Of a stretch of 64,000 bases of DNA, positions 1 to 9,510 are shown in pieces. Under the pieces are notes generated by a model, which worked only from the letters and a program-made list of their open reading frames with translations, had not been told where the DNA came from and did no database searches. Location of the stretch: the NCBI GenBank assembly GCA_964524515.1, contig CAZGEA010000001.1, forward strand, positions 124,001 to 188,000, in the 5' to 3' direction. Origin of the DNA: CAZGEA01 sp964524515. GTDB taxonomy: Bacteria; Patescibacteriota; Microgenomatia; UBA8517. How positions within the stretch are numbered: position 1 is the first letter of the stretch; the number at the start of each line of letters is the position of its first letter. The position numbers and the translations under genes are program-made.

Positions 1-1
1 G

Positions 2-1147
2 GGTGCCAAAGATATATATGCAACTTTGGGTGGTTTAATTTTCCTATTTGCAACTCCCGCTTTTGCTTACAGTGTGTCTTTGTATCAGCATCATGTAACA
101 ACATTTTTAATTTTATTATCGATTTATATACTTTTAAAGTTTAATTCGATAGCCGCAGCAGCGGCCGTTTGGGGGTTAACTGCAATATCAATTTCTCTTG
201 ATAATCCAAATGCAATATTCATGTTACCAATTGCCCTATATGCCGGTTTTAGGTTAATTGAATTTAGAAAATTAAGAAAAGTATACAAAATTAAATTCAA
301 AGTCCTAGGTGTATTTGCAGTATTTTTTGCACTATTACCAATAGTTCCGTTTCTAATTTATAACGATATAGTAAACGGATCCCCTCTTCAATTATCTGGA
401 ACATTGCCTGGTGTTCAGGTAATTTCCCAAAGCGGTGAAGCATTTACTAAAGCAGAAGATGGATCACTAATTCCTTTAAGTGATTCAAAAAGACAAGAAG
501 AAAATTTGAATAAATCTACATCAGGTTTTTTCAGAGCTAGAAATTTGGTAAATGGCATATATACACAAACCGTAAGTCCAGACAGGGGAACATTATTTTT
601 TGCCCCTGTTATGCTTTTCGCTTTTATTCCGGTCTATTTTAAATCAAAAATAGGTAAAAATATTAAATCATTAATGATTGCAGTTGCAGGTTTTATTGTT
701 CTTTTATATTCTCTTTGGGGTGATCCTTGGGGTGGTTGGGCTTTTGGATCAAGATATCTTATACCAGCATATGCAATTGGCGCAATTTTTGTAAGTCTTG
801 CACTCAAAAAAATATTTTCCAAAAGAATATTTGGTTTGTTGTTTATTGTTATTTTAGCTTTCAGTATTACTGTAAATACTTTGGGAGCAATAACAACAAA
901 CAGAAATCCTCCAGAAGTTGAGGCAGTTCCACTACAAGAAATTACAAAGCAAATTGAAAACTACAGTTTTGATAGAAACTGGTCATATTTAGTTGGTGGA
1001 AATTCAAAATCAGTATTTTTTGATGAAAGTGCTCATAAATATTTAACTAGCGTTGAATACTTTTTGGTGGTTTTAACAATAGTCGAAACAATAGTTTTAA
1101 TGCCAGCGCTCTACATTTTGATTAATAACAAAGAAAAATCTATATGA
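2..1147 (+). CDS. Polytopic membrane protein, GT-C-like (5' partial)
   Basis: The reading frame is open from base 2, so the gene enters from outside the window; the TTG at 26 is only the first internal start-like codon. About nine hydrophobic helices are visible. A motif around 715-765 (WGDPWGGWAFGSRYLIP) resembles the conserved end of GT-C-type integral membrane glycosyltransferases and relatives that work on polyprenyl-linked sugars. The stop overlaps the next start as ATGA, suggesting coupled translation in an envelope glycan operon. Donor and acceptor cannot be predicted. Confidence 0.75.
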   Translation, partial: GAKDIYATLGGLIFLFATPAFAYSVSLYQHHVTTFLILLSIYILLKFNSIAAAAAVWGLTAISISLDNPNAIFMLPIALYAGFRLIEFRKLRKVYKIKFKVLGVFAVFFALLPIVPFLIYNDIVNGSPLQLSGTLPGVQVISQSGEAFTKAEDGSLIPLSDSKRQEENLNKSTSGFFRARNLVNGIYTQTVSPDRGTLFFAPVMLFAFIPVYFKSKIGKNIKSLMIAVAGFIVLLYSLWGDPWGGWAFGSRYLIPAYAIGAIFVSLALKKIFSKRIFGLLFIVILAFSITVNTLGAITTNRNPPEVEAVPLQEITKQIENYSFDRNWSYLVGGNSKSVFFDESAHKYLTSVEYFLVVLTIVETIVLMPALYILINNKEKSI

Positions 1148-2757
1148 AATTTTTTGAACCAACAATAATAATTCCAAGAAATCCAATTAACAGATTTAAT
1201 AAATTTATTAAAAAATACATTGTTGTATTTTTGATAATAATTTTAACTACAATTGCAATAACATCATTTGTTGCCTATTACAAAAACGGCTTAGGATTGG
1301 CATATAATGATGCAAGATCACATTTGGATATTGGACGTCGTGTTGTTGAAGGTCTAAAGCCTGGATTGGCTCAAATAGGATCTGTTTGGCTTCCTCTCCC
1401 CCATTTGCTAATGGTTCCTACAATTTGGAATGATTTTATGTGGCATTCAGGTTTGTCAGGAGCACTCCAATCAATGATCTCATTTGTATTAACAGCAATC
1501 TTGGTTTATTTTTATCTAAAAGCATTAGGTGTAAAGCTTGTTGGAAGGTTAGTAGGTGTTGCAGTCTTTGTTGCAAATATAAATATTCTCTATTTGCAAT
1601 CAACAGCAATGACAGAATTATTACTTATGGCAACTACTCTTGCAGGTTCATATTTTCTTCTAATTTGGTCAAAAAACGACAAGATAATAAATCTAATTTT
1701 AGCTGCATTTTTTATAATGTTATCAACTCTTAATCGATATGATGGTTGGTTCCTGTTTTTAATGTCGGGTGGATTAATAGCTTTAATATCCTTTATTAAA
1801 AAAGGCTACAAAAAGGCAGAAGGAGCATCAATTCTTTTTGCAACTTTGGCTGGAGTTGGAATTTTTCTATGGTTTATTTGGAATGCCTTAATTTTTAAGG
1901 ATCCACTCTACTTTGCTTTCGGTCCATTTTCAGCACATGCACAACAAGCTCAGCTGTCAGATGCTGGTGTTTTGCAGACCAAAGGAAACATAGTTCTTTC
2001 AGTAAAAGTCTATTTATATGCACTTTTATACAATTCATATACATTCCCAGCGATATTGGCCGCAATCGGATCTATAATTTTAGTTTTAAATAAAAAAATT
2101 AACTTTAGCGAAAAGGCCATGACAATGACTTTATTTTCACCATTAATTTTTAACATTATTGCCCTATATTTAGGTCATTCTGTGTTGTTTGTTCAAGGCA
2201 TTTCAGGTAACACTTGGTTTAATGTTCGTTACGGTGTTTTATTAATGCCTTCAATTGCAATTTTTGTAGGATTTTTAGTGAATCATTTGAAAAAAACAGG
2301 ATATATAATGATTGCATTGCTTTGTTTTATGATGTATTTTGCATTTGCCAATAGTGATGCAGTTACAATAGATGACGCAAAAGTAGGATCTAGTCAAAAA
2401 AACGTTTCAGAAGTTTCAGGATGGCTCAAAACTAATGCAAAAGATAAAGATGGATTCATATTAATCTCCGCTGCATCCCATGACGCAATAATCTTTAGCT
2501 CAGATTTGCCAATGAAAAAATTTATTCATGAAGGAACTGGACCATATTGGTTATCTGCAACAGCCGCTTCAGATAGATGGGCAAGATGGATAATTATGAG
2601 AACATATGATGCAAATGATTTAACTTATAGAGAAGTTTCAAAAACTGATGCTTTAAGTAAATACAATTTGGTCGGCAAATATCCATTTGCTGATATCTAC
2701 GAATTAAAAGATGAATATTTAAAAGAACTAAATACAAAACCAATATTAAACGAATGA
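1144..2757 (+). CDS. Integral membrane glycosyltransferase, GT-C/ArnT-like
   Basis: This 537-residue protein has an N-terminal helix (about residues 24-44), a short outward loop with the acidic motif NDARSH (55-60), then GSVWLPLPH, and roughly ten more helices. An acidic residue in the first outer loop is where GT-C enzymes place their catalytic site. The C-terminal 130 residues look soluble and extracytoplasmic. It overlaps both neighbours by four bases (ATGA), so it is the middle gene of a translationally coupled operon. The inferred role is transfer of lipid-linked sugars to cell-surface acceptors; the substrate is unknown. Confidence 0.75.
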   Translation: MKFFEPTIIIPRNPINRFNKFIKKYIVVFLIIILTTIAITSFVAYYKNGLGLAYNDARSHLDIGRRVVEGLKPGLAQIGSVWLPLPHLLMVPTIWNDFMWHSGLSGALQSMISFVLTAILVYFYLKALGVKLVGRLVGVAVFVANINILYLQSTAMTELLLMATTLAGSYFLLIWSKNDKIINLILAAFFIMLSTLNRYDGWFLFLMSGGLIALISFIKKGYKKAEGASILFATLAGVGIFLWFIWNALIFKDPLYFAFGPFSAHAQQAQLSDAGVLQTKGNIVLSVKVYLYALLYNSYTFPAILAAIGSIILVLNKKINFSEKAMTMTLFSPLIFNIIALYLGHSVLFVQGISGNTWFNVRYGVLLMPSIAIFVGFLVNHLKKTGYIMIALLCFMMYFAFANSDAVTIDDAKVGSSQKNVSEVSGWLKTNAKDKDGFILISAASHDAIIFSSDLPMKKFIHEGTGPYWLSATAASDRWARWIIMRTYDANDLTYREVSKTDALSKYNLVGKYPFADIYELKDEYLKELNTKPILNE

Positions 2758-4049
2758 AAACAAGGAAAAAAAATACAAAAGAAATTAATGCCATTCAAAT
2801 AATTCTCGGATCGATTATATTTTTTGGCTCAATTATATTGTTAAACTTCAATCAACAAAGAAAAACATACGCTTCAAGCGACACAAAAACACTTTGGAAA
2901 ATTCAATCAATTGATACAATGAAATATTCAAGAGATTTGGCAAGAGAAAAAGTAACTGATCCAAACTTTGATAGAATAATTGATACACAAGTTAAACAAA
3001 TCAAGGAAACTGGAGCCAATTATGTATCAATCGGTACCCCATATGATGAAGAGTTTTTCCCTTATCTTAAAAAATGGGTTGACGCAGCTCGAAAATACGA
3101 TTTAAAAATTTGGTTCAGGGGTAATTTTGCAGGTTGGGAAGGTTGGTTTGGTTATAATAAAATTACTCCAGATGAGCACAAAATAAAGCTTGAAAGTTTC
3201 TTAAATGCACACCCAAGTATATTTGAAGATGGTGATATATTCACATCATGTACTGAATGTGAAAATGGAGCAATTGGTGATCCAAGAAATACTAGAGATA
3301 TAGATGGCTACAGAAAATTTTTAATTGACGAAAGTCAAATCATTAAAAACTTCTCAACAAAAATTAAGATAAATATTTCTGGTAATTTTTATCCTTCAAA
3401 TGGCGATGTTGCAAGATTAATTTGGGACAAAGAAACTACAAAAAAATTAGGTGGTGTCGTAGTCGTTGATCACTATGTAAAAACTCCTGAAAAATTAAAT
3501 GCAGATATCACAGAAATCGCCAATAATTCAGGTGGAATGGTAGTTTTAGGTGAATGGGGTGCTCCAATTCCAGATATTCATGGTAATTTAAATGAAAAAG
3601 AACAATCACAATGGATTGCGACAGCCCTAAATTTATTATCTCATCAAAAGAATTTACTTGGATTAAATTATTGGACAGGTGTTGGTGGAACAACAAATTT
3701 ATGGGCTGAAGATGGAACTAAAAAATTAGCTCAAACTGATCTTCAAAATTATTATTTATCTTACAAAGCTCAAGTGGTGGTAGTAAACGAACTTAATGAA
3801 AAAATCGATAATGCAAAATTAATCGCAGATCACTCTCAATCAGAAACTGATAGATACGGAAATGGTGAAATTAGTCTATTTGCAAAAGATAAAAAGTTGA
3901 TTGTTAATGCAGGTGGTTATTTTGAAAATAGTATTGATATTAATAAAGAAATTAGTGAGTATAAAATTGAATTAGTTAAAGAAAATCCAAGCCTAATTTA
4001 CCAAATCCGCAAGGCTTTCAAGCTTTTTATTGATAAATTCTCCAAATAA
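2754..4049 (+). CDS. Membrane-anchored glycoside hydrolase-like TIM-barrel protein
   Basis: The 431-residue protein has an N-terminal membrane anchor (about residues 14-31) followed by an exported domain. The domain reads as a clan-A-like (beta/alpha)8 glycosidase: CTECENG (166-172) sits where the acid/base Glu is expected and VLGEWGAP (Glu267) fits the nucleophile strand. No CAZy family is assigned. It is coupled by ATGA to two GT-C-like genes, so it may trim or remodel surface glycan. A similar secreted barrel lies at 32877-34289. Confidence 0.65.
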   Translation: MKTRKKNTKEINAIQIILGSIIFFGSIILLNFNQQRKTYASSDTKTLWKIQSIDTMKYSRDLAREKVTDPNFDRIIDTQVKQIKETGANYVSIGTPYDEEFFPYLKKWVDAARKYDLKIWFRGNFAGWEGWFGYNKITPDEHKIKLESFLNAHPSIFEDGDIFTSCTECENGAIGDPRNTRDIDGYRKFLIDESQIIKNFSTKIKINISGNFYPSNGDVARLIWDKETTKKLGGVVVVDHYVKTPEKLNADITEIANNSGGMVVLGEWGAPIPDIHGNLNEKEQSQWIATALNLLSHQKNLLGLNYWTGVGGTTNLWAEDGTKKLAQTDLQNYYLSYKAQVVVVNELNEKIDNAKLIADHSQSETDRYGNGEISLFAKDKKLIVNAGGYFENSIDINKEISEYKIELVKENPSLIYQIRKAFKLFIDKFSK

Positions 4050-4058
4050 TAGTATAAT
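4030..4058 (+). promoter_or_regulatory. Sigma-70-type promoter of the sortase-substrate gene
   Basis: TTGATA (4030-4035) and TATAAT (4053-4058) are separated by exactly 17 bases. The predicted start near 4065 leaves a leader of only about 10 nt before the ATG at 4075. The promoter lies partly inside the end of the preceding gene. Confidence 0.75.
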
Positions 4059-4074
4059 CCTATAGATTTTAACT

Positions 4075-4638
4075 ATGAGGATTATTTCATCTATTATTTT
4101 TACTTTATTGCTTATTTTGGGTTCTTTTTCAAGTGCCCTAGCTTTTGATATCCCCTCTTTCCCTACCTGTAGTAATACTAATAATTTGGCCCTTAAAGCG
4201 TCTTATTCACAAGGAACCCATGGAATTGCAGGAAATCCTGGGCTGTTTGAAGGCTCAGACAGCGTTTATGACCTTTCAGGCTCATACATTCAATGCTTCT
4301 GTGCAACTGATGGAAATGGAATCCAAACAAATTGGTGGAAGATATCATCACTAAATCAAGAAGATTTAAGTAGTTTATCTGCAGATGGTTGGATATTTAT
4401 TCCATCAGGTAGTGCTTGGGGGCTAACAAATGATCCATATTTAGCCAAAAATAACAATTATTCATGTAAATCTTCAAGTTCAAATATAGGCGGTGTTTCA
4501 GATCAAGGTTCACAGCAATCATCTCCTAATGTTCTAGGTCTTGCTTCAACTGGTGGAGTTTATTCCACATATTTCTTTGCATTAATATCAATTTGCCTTA
4601 TAGCCTTCTCATTCTTCTTAAAGTCAAAATCAAAGTAA
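4075..4638 (+). CDS. Secreted surface protein with LASTG sorting signal
   Basis: The 187-residue protein has a signal peptide (residues 1 to about 24, ending at ALA), an exported Cys- and Ser-rich domain, and a C-terminal sorting signal: LASTG (156-160), a hydrophobic helix and the basic tail KSKSK. This is the layout of a sortase-anchored protein with a variant of the LPXTG motif. A sortase gene starts 10 bases downstream, so the two probably form a dedicated pair. The exported domain is not recognised. Confidence 0.75.
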   Translation: MRIISSIIFTLLLILGSFSSALAFDIPSFPTCSNTNNLALKASYSQGTHGIAGNPGLFEGSDSVYDLSGSYIQCFCATDGNGIQTNWWKISSLNQEDLSSLSADGWIFIPSGSAWGLTNDPYLAKNNNYSCKSSSSNIGGVSDQGSQQSSPNVLGLASTGGVYSTYFFALISICLIAFSFFLKSKSK

Positions 4639-4648
4639 GCTAACTCAT

Positions 4649-5221
4649 ATGAAAAAGCTATCAAATATACTGTTCATTTTGGGCCTTTTGTTTGGGATTA
4701 TTTCTATTTATCAATTCAACAAACAAACCAGTCCAAACAGGTTATCATTTGCGAGTTCTCCAAAATTTACAAATATATCTGTAAATCAAAATACAAAAAA
4801 AGCAAAAGGAATTATCATTTTTTCTCAAAATATTTGGTTGCCAATTGTTGAATCATCAATCAATAATAATGTTTGGGAAACATCACAAATTGCAGTTTCT
4901 CATTTATCAAACTCAACTAACCCAGGAAATATAGGTAATGCGATATTTTACGGCCATAATTGGCCCAATCTTTTGGGTAATTTATACAAAACAAAACCAG
5001 GAGATCAAATACAAATTGTTTACTCAGATAATTCTCGGATTGATTTTGAAATTGATTTTATCCAAGAAGTATCTTCCACTGATGTTTCAATTTTAGAAAA
5101 TACAGAAGATATCAGATTAACTATTTTCACCTGTTCCGGTTTATTTGATAGTAAAAGGTTTGTGGTAATTGCAAAGCTCAAAGAGCCTTTGAAGAAATCT
5201 CCTCAGCTAGTAAAGATTTAA
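4649..5221 (+). CDS. Sortase (class D/E-like)
   Basis: The 190-residue protein has an N-terminal membrane anchor and a sortase barrel with all three catalytic residues visible: His103 (YGHNW), Cys162 (FTCSG) and Arg170. Sortases cleave the sorting motif of exported proteins and transfer them to a surface amine. The adjacent upstream gene carries a LASTG signal and is the obvious substrate. The last 44 bases overlap the convergent thrS gene. The class is an inference from size and the neighbouring motif. Confidence 0.9.
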   Translation: MKKLSNILFILGLLFGIISIYQFNKQTSPNRLSFASSPKFTNISVNQNTKKAKGIIIFSQNIWLPIVESSINNNVWETSQIAVSHLSNSTNPGNIGNAIFYGHNWPNLLGNLYKTKPGDQIQIVYSDNSRIDFEIDFIQEVSSTDVSILENTEDIRLTIFTCSGLFDSKRFVVIAKLKEPLKKSPQLVKI

Positions 5222-6938
5222 AATCATTCAATTCCATTGACCCTAAGTCCCCTTTTGATCGTGATCTAACTGAAATTTTATTTGCTGATTGGTCACGGTC
5301 TCCAATTATAATCATATATGGTAATTTTTGTGTCACTCCATCTCTGATTTTGGCAGATAAAGTTTCAGCTCGCTCATCAATCTCTACTCGAATATTATTT
5401 TCAAATAATTTCTCATAAATCTCCTTTGCATAATCAAGATTTCGATCAGTAATAGGAAGTATCTTAACTTGCACAGGAGAAAGCCAAGTTGGGAAATTTC
5501 CAGCAAAATGTTCAATTAAAAATCCAACAAATCTCTCATGTGATCCCAAAGGTGCGCGGTGTATGACTGCTACATTTTCGCGCTCTCCATTCTCGTTTGT
5601 AAAATCAAGGCCAAATCGAGTTGGCATATATAAATCCAATTGGCATGTTGATATTGAAAATTCACGTCCAATTGATGATTTAACATTAAAATCAACCTTC
5701 GGTCCATAAAAAGCAGCACCACCAATATCATCAGCATGTTTAATTCCAGATTTCTCAATTGCCCCACGCATCATGCGCTCTGCCTTTTCCCACAATGCGC
5801 GATCTCCATGATATTTATCTCGTTTTGCCTCATCTGGTAATCCAATAACAATTCGGTAGTCATCCTTAGTAAGTCCCAATGTTTGGTAAAAATATTCATG
5901 AAGTTTTAAAACTTGTAAAAATTCCGCTTCCGCATCTTCTTCACGGCAATAAATATGTGCATCATTTTGCTCCAATGCTCGAACACGCATTAATCCAAAT
6001 AAAGTCCCAGATTGCTCATATCTATAAACCATCCCATATTCAGCGTATCGAAGAGGCAAATCCCGATATGATTTAGGAGTTGATTTATAAATCATATGGT
6101 GGTGCGGGCAATTCATGCCTTTTAAATAATATTCTTCACCATCAATATCCATGGGAGAATACATATCGTCTTTGTAATAAGGCAAATGTCCAGAAATCTC
6201 AAATAATGTGTGTTTTGCAATATGTGGTGTAGATACTCTTTTGTAGCCCCATTTACGCTCAGTATCACGAGCCCATTGTTCCAGTTCATCTTTAATTACA
6301 GTTCCCCGTGGAGTCCACAAAACCAGCCCAGGCCCAACTTCATCTGCAAATGTAAATAGATCAAGTTCGCGGCCTAATTTCCTGTGATCTCTTTTTTTAG
6401 ATTCTTCAATCATTAACAAATATTCATCTAATTCTTTTTGAGTCTCAAAAATAGTCCCATAAATACGCGTAAGCATTGTATTTTTTTCATCTCCTCGCCA
6501 GTAAGCACCAGCAATCGATAATAATTTAAAATGTTTTAATTCTTGATCAGGGTGATCAACATGTCCACCGCGGCACAAATCCCAATAATCACCAGATTTG
6601 TAAAAAGTTAATGTTTCGCCTTTTTGAGAAAACTCTTTAATTAATTCAAGTTTGTATTCGTTATTAGTGTATTCCCCTTTTGCTTCATCTGATGTTAATT
6701 CGTGTCTTTCAAAACTTTTCCATGATGGAGCCAAATCATGCATCTTAGCTTCAATTTTTAATATATCTTCATCGGTTATTTTGGTGTCTCCAAAATCAAA
6801 ATCGAAATAAAAACCGTTTTCTATCGCAGGCCCGATCGTACGCTTAGCATCTGGATACAACTCCATTACAGCAGCAGCTAATAAATGAGCAGCAGAATGC
6901 CTTAAGTTATCAAGTTCAGAAGCTTTATTTTTTGACAT
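5178..6938 (-). CDS. thrS: Threonyl-tRNA synthetase, lacking TGS domain
   Basis: It charges tRNA-Thr with threonine in the cytoplasm. At 586 residues it begins directly with the editing domain (HSAAH, residues 14-18) and continues through the class II catalytic core, including the zinc Cys277 in GMNCPHH, to the anticodon-binding domain. The usual N-terminal TGS domain of about 60 residues is absent. yggT lies 11 bases upstream on the same strand, suggesting co-transcription. The 3' end overlaps the convergent sortase gene by 44 bases. Confidence 0.96.
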   Translation of the reverse strand: MSKNKASELDNLRHSAAHLLAAAVMELYPDAKRTIGPAIENGFYFDFDFGDTKITDEDILKIEAKMHDLAPSWKSFERHELTSDEAKGEYTNNEYKLELIKEFSQKGETLTFYKSGDYWDLCRGGHVDHPDQELKHFKLLSIAGAYWRGDEKNTMLTRIYGTIFETQKELDEYLLMIEESKKRDHRKLGRELDLFTFADEVGPGLVLWTPRGTVIKDELEQWARDTERKWGYKRVSTPHIAKHTLFEISGHLPYYKDDMYSPMDIDGEEYYLKGMNCPHHHMIYKSTPKSYRDLPLRYAEYGMVYRYEQSGTLFGLMRVRALEQNDAHIYCREEDAEAEFLQVLKLHEYFYQTLGLTKDDYRIVIGLPDEAKRDKYHGDRALWEKAERMMRGAIEKSGIKHADDIGGAAFYGPKVDFNVKSSIGREFSISTCQLDLYMPTRFGLDFTNENGERENVAVIHRAPLGSHERFVGFLIEHFAGNFPTWLSPVQVKILPITDRNLDYAKEIYEKLFENNIRVEIDERAETLSAKIRDGVTQKLPYMIIIGDRDQSANKISVRSRSKGDLGSMELNDFKSLLAEEISSKAL

Positions 6939-6949
6939 AGGAAAATATA

Positions 6950-7483
6950 CTACTTAAAGAGGATTTTAACAATTCTTGCTATTCCAAAAAATGCCAATCC
7001 ATATACAACTAATGCAACAACTGCTTCAAATTCCAATCTATATTGCCCCACTCCAGCTTGAAATCCAAATAAATTTTTAAATGGCAACATAAAGGGGTCA
7101 GTTACTGAATAGACAAATGCTGAAAATGCAGTTGTACGGCTTGCTCCAAATAATGAAAACACAAATCTAAACAAAAGTATTGCAGCAATAAAAAAGTAAG
7201 CAAGCATTACAATTTGTTCAATTTTGTCTCCAAGTGTGGCCATTGCACCACCTAAATTAAGAGTATTTGGAGTTGGTCTACTAGGTGTTTGATAAGTACC
7301 TTGCATTTGAGGTGCTGGATTGGCACTAGGTGCTTGAATCACTACATTTGTAGATGGTGCTGCAGCAGTAGGTGCCGCGTAAGGCTGTTGTATAGGGGCT
7401 TGTGCTGGCTCAGGAGGCGTATTACCAGAAGAATACACAGTAGAGCTATTTTGGTTATTATCTAGTCCATTCTGATCATTCAT
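6950..7483 (-). CDS. YggT family membrane protein with Pro/Gln-rich N-terminus
   Basis: The 177-residue protein has a low-complexity Ala/Pro/Gln-rich N-terminal half (residues 1 to about 75) followed by a YggT-type domain with two hydrophobic segments and the sequence DPFMLPFKNLFG. YggT proteins are small membrane proteins linked to cell division and envelope function in other bacteria. It is the first gene of a likely yggT-thrS operon. The disordered N-terminal extension is longer than in classical YggT. Confidence 0.85.
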   Translation of the reverse strand: MNDQNGLDNNQNSSTVYSSGNTPPEPAQAPIQQPYAAPTAAAPSTNVVIQAPSANPAPQMQGTYQTPSRPTPNTLNLGGAMATLGDKIEQIVMLAYFFIAAILLFRFVFSLFGASRTTAFSAFVYSVTDPFMLPFKNLFGFQAGVGQYRLEFEAVVALVVYGLAFFGIARIVKILFK

Positions 7484-7533
7484 AGCTATATTGTGAATGT
7501 TTTAAAATCTGAAGTCAAATGTTACAATAAAAA

Positions 7534-8511
7534 ATGGATGGCGAACCTGTCGTGCAAGTGGAGAAACCTCGACAATATACATCTTCCTTAAAAGAAACTT
7601 TTGACAAAAGAGGACTTGGTAGAATTTTACCCAAAGACGAAGAACAAACACGAGAATTTCAAGAAATAAAGCAAAGAATCAGGAATCTTCTTGGTGATAA
7701 AGATGCAGAAGTTCTCCCCGTAACCAACGATACAGGAAAGAAAATGATATTAACGTTAATTCCCTATACAGAAAATGTGTCAGTCATCCTGGCCATAGAA
7801 AGAAATGCCGTTGAAAATTTACAAGGAAAAGATCCCTCAATAGATATAGACGATATGATTTTTACTAGCAACGATGGTCTAAAAAGTGTAAGTATTAAAA
7901 CTACAGTTGGCGAGCCAAGACAAATTACAATAAATCCAAAAATGCAATTAACAGGTTATGCCGGACATGACACATACGATATCGTCTATCCTCCACTTGG
8001 CCGATTTAGGCCTCCAATTGATCCAATATCAAGAGGGGTGTGGAATGCAACAAAAAAAGTAGAGCCTTTGATGATCTTTCATGAAATACGTCACTGTGAA
8101 CAAATGAATGAAGATCAAAATTTAACAAGCGGGAATATCAAATCTGAAAGAGATGCATGGAGATATGCATTTGAAAAAATTAGACATTTAAAAAGTGAAG
8201 GCTTGGATTTAGTTCCAGGTGTAACAAATGAAGAAATGATTAATCGAGTTGAAGGCCATTTGCTAACTTATGATGCCATGTATATGAGTAAAATTGATGG
8301 AACTTTTTCAAAAAGAGTAACTGGAGTTGATCGGATGATTGATGAAAAAAGAGATAAAACAAAAAGTGAAAGTAGAATTACACACTCCCTAAAAGCAATG
8401 GTTGCCATTGCAAAAATTCTTTTTGATGATCCTACTTTAATAAAAGATGGAATGCAGTACAAAGGAACACCTCAATTTACAAGAATACCATTAAAAACAA
8501 TTTTAGCTTAA
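7534..8511 (+). CDS. Putative HEXXH metalloprotease-like protein
   Basis: This 325-residue soluble protein is not recognised by family. Residues 183-187 read HEIRH, a match to the HEXXH zinc-peptidase signature, followed by an acidic-rich helix that could give a third ligand. No signal peptide or membrane segment is visible, so it is probably cytoplasmic. TACAAT lies five bases before the ATG, a near-leaderless arrangement. Zinc-protease activity is inferred from the motif alone. Confidence 0.6.
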   Translation: MDGEPVVQVEKPRQYTSSLKETFDKRGLGRILPKDEEQTREFQEIKQRIRNLLGDKDAEVLPVTNDTGKKMILTLIPYTENVSVILAIERNAVENLQGKDPSIDIDDMIFTSNDGLKSVSIKTTVGEPRQITINPKMQLTGYAGHDTYDIVYPPLGRFRPPIDPISRGVWNATKKVEPLMIFHEIRHCEQMNEDQNLTSGNIKSERDAWRYAFEKIRHLKSEGLDLVPGVTNEEMINRVEGHLLTYDAMYMSKIDGTFSKRVTGVDRMIDEKRDKTKSESRITHSLKAMVAIAKILFDDPTLIKDGMQYKGTPQFTRIPLKTILA

Positions 8512-8530
8512 AATTCACGAGCTTTGTAAG

Positions 8531-8601
8531 TGGACCCAGGGAGAATCGAACTCCCGTTCCCTGACTGCCAGCCAGGTGTCCTACCATTGAACGACGGGCC
8601 C
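8531..8601 (-). tRNA. tRNA-Ala(GGC)
   Basis: It folds as a full cloverleaf with anticodon loop CTGGCAG (anticodon GGC). The acceptor stem contains the G3:U70 pair that is the alanine identity element. CCA is not encoded. Confidence 0.93.
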
Positions 8602-8652
8602 AAAATTAAACATCATCTACTAATGCCCCTAAGTGAAATGGGAGTTTTACTC

Positions 8653-8671
8653 ACCATTGAACGACGGGCCC
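8653..8671 (-). repeat. Truncated second copy of the tRNA-Ala 5' end
   Basis: Nineteen bases here are identical to 8583-8601, the acceptor and D-arm 5' half of the adjacent tRNA-Ala gene. The match stops inside the D-loop and no tRNA can form. It could be a partial duplication or an old attachment-site remnant. Confidence 0.8.
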
Positions 8672-8686
8672 TCAAAAACTACTAAA

Positions 8687-9427
8687 TTAATCAGCTACTA
8701 CATACTTAAAACACTCAAATTTGCGATCTGTATTGTCTCGTGTTGTCATAAATTCTACCATATTCTTGGCCTTTTCTTCACTAAACTGTGATTTATGCTG
8801 CGTTAATGCCGTTTCTTTTAATTCTTTAAATTCTGTAATATCAATTTCAACTATATCCTCGCCGAGGTAATAATCAGCAAACAAAAATTCACAAACTTTA
8901 TGATATCCAATCCCTTCTTCGCTAAATTGCTCAGGAAAAAACAGTAAATCCCTAGAATATGGATAAGCTGCATCAGTTGCTGATTTTCCAGTATTGCGGT
9001 GATCACGGTGATTAACCCAATGGTCTCCACCTGAATGGTTAATGATCATGTCTTGTGGATTATGAGTAATTATTATGTCTGGCTTGAATTTCCTTATAAT
9101 TTTCGAAATTGCCCCAATAGTTTCGATTGAATCTTCAACATATCCATCTTCAAATCCCAAGTGAATAGAATTTGAAAGGTCCACCCCAAGAACTTTCATT
9201 GATTCGTTATCTTCCCTTTTTCTTATTTCAACCAATTCACTGGCTGAGATATTATTATCTCTTGATCCTTTGCTCCCATTTGTGACTTTGACAACACAAA
9301 CTTGCTTTTTATCTTTAATTAGTCTGGCGATTGTTCCACCTGCAAAAACTTCTGCATCATCTGGGTGTGCCATCACAACCATAATTTTATTTTTATTACC
9401 AAAAACTTCTGTGTAACTATCAATCAT
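8687..9427 (-). CDS. PIG-L (LmbE-type) zinc deacetylase
   Basis: The 246-residue protein carries the PIG-L signature AHPDDAE (residues 20-26) and the second zinc motif NHRDH (His140, His143). PIG-L enzymes remove N-acetyl groups from N-acetylglucosamine-containing substrates. The precise substrate is not evident; the window's glycan genes make a surface-sugar role plausible. TATAAT lies about nine bases before the ATG, so the mRNA is predicted to be nearly leaderless. Confidence 0.9.
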   Translation of the reverse strand: MIDSYTEVFGNKNKIMVVMAHPDDAEVFAGGTIARLIKDKKQVCVVKVTNGSKGSRDNNISASELVEIRKREDNESMKVLGVDLSNSIHLGFEDGYVEDSIETIGAISKIIRKFKPDIIITHNPQDMIINHSGGDHWVNHRDHRNTGKSATDAAYPYSRDLLFFPEQFSEEGIGYHKVCEFLFADYYLGEDIVEIDITEFKELKETALTQHKSQFSEEKAKNMVEFMTTRDNTDRKFECFKYVVAD

Positions 9428-9458
9428 AATGATGAGATTATAACTGCATTCTGGTATA

Positions 9459-9491
9459 AAAAAAACCCAGACAATATTTTTTTGTCTGGGT
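9459..9491 (-). terminator. Intrinsic terminator after the 9511-9915 gene
   Basis: A stem of CCCAGACA with TGTCTGGG is followed on the minus strand by a run of eight T. Its stem is nearly the same as that of the terminator at 9979-10007. Confidence 0.85.
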
Positions 9492-9510
9492 CAATCCGGT
9501 CAATTAAAAA

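Noticed and set aside
1144..2757. UGA recoded as glycine, as in Gracilibacteria
   Set aside because: Genes end normally at TGA with downstream genes overlapping as ATGA, so UGA is a stop.
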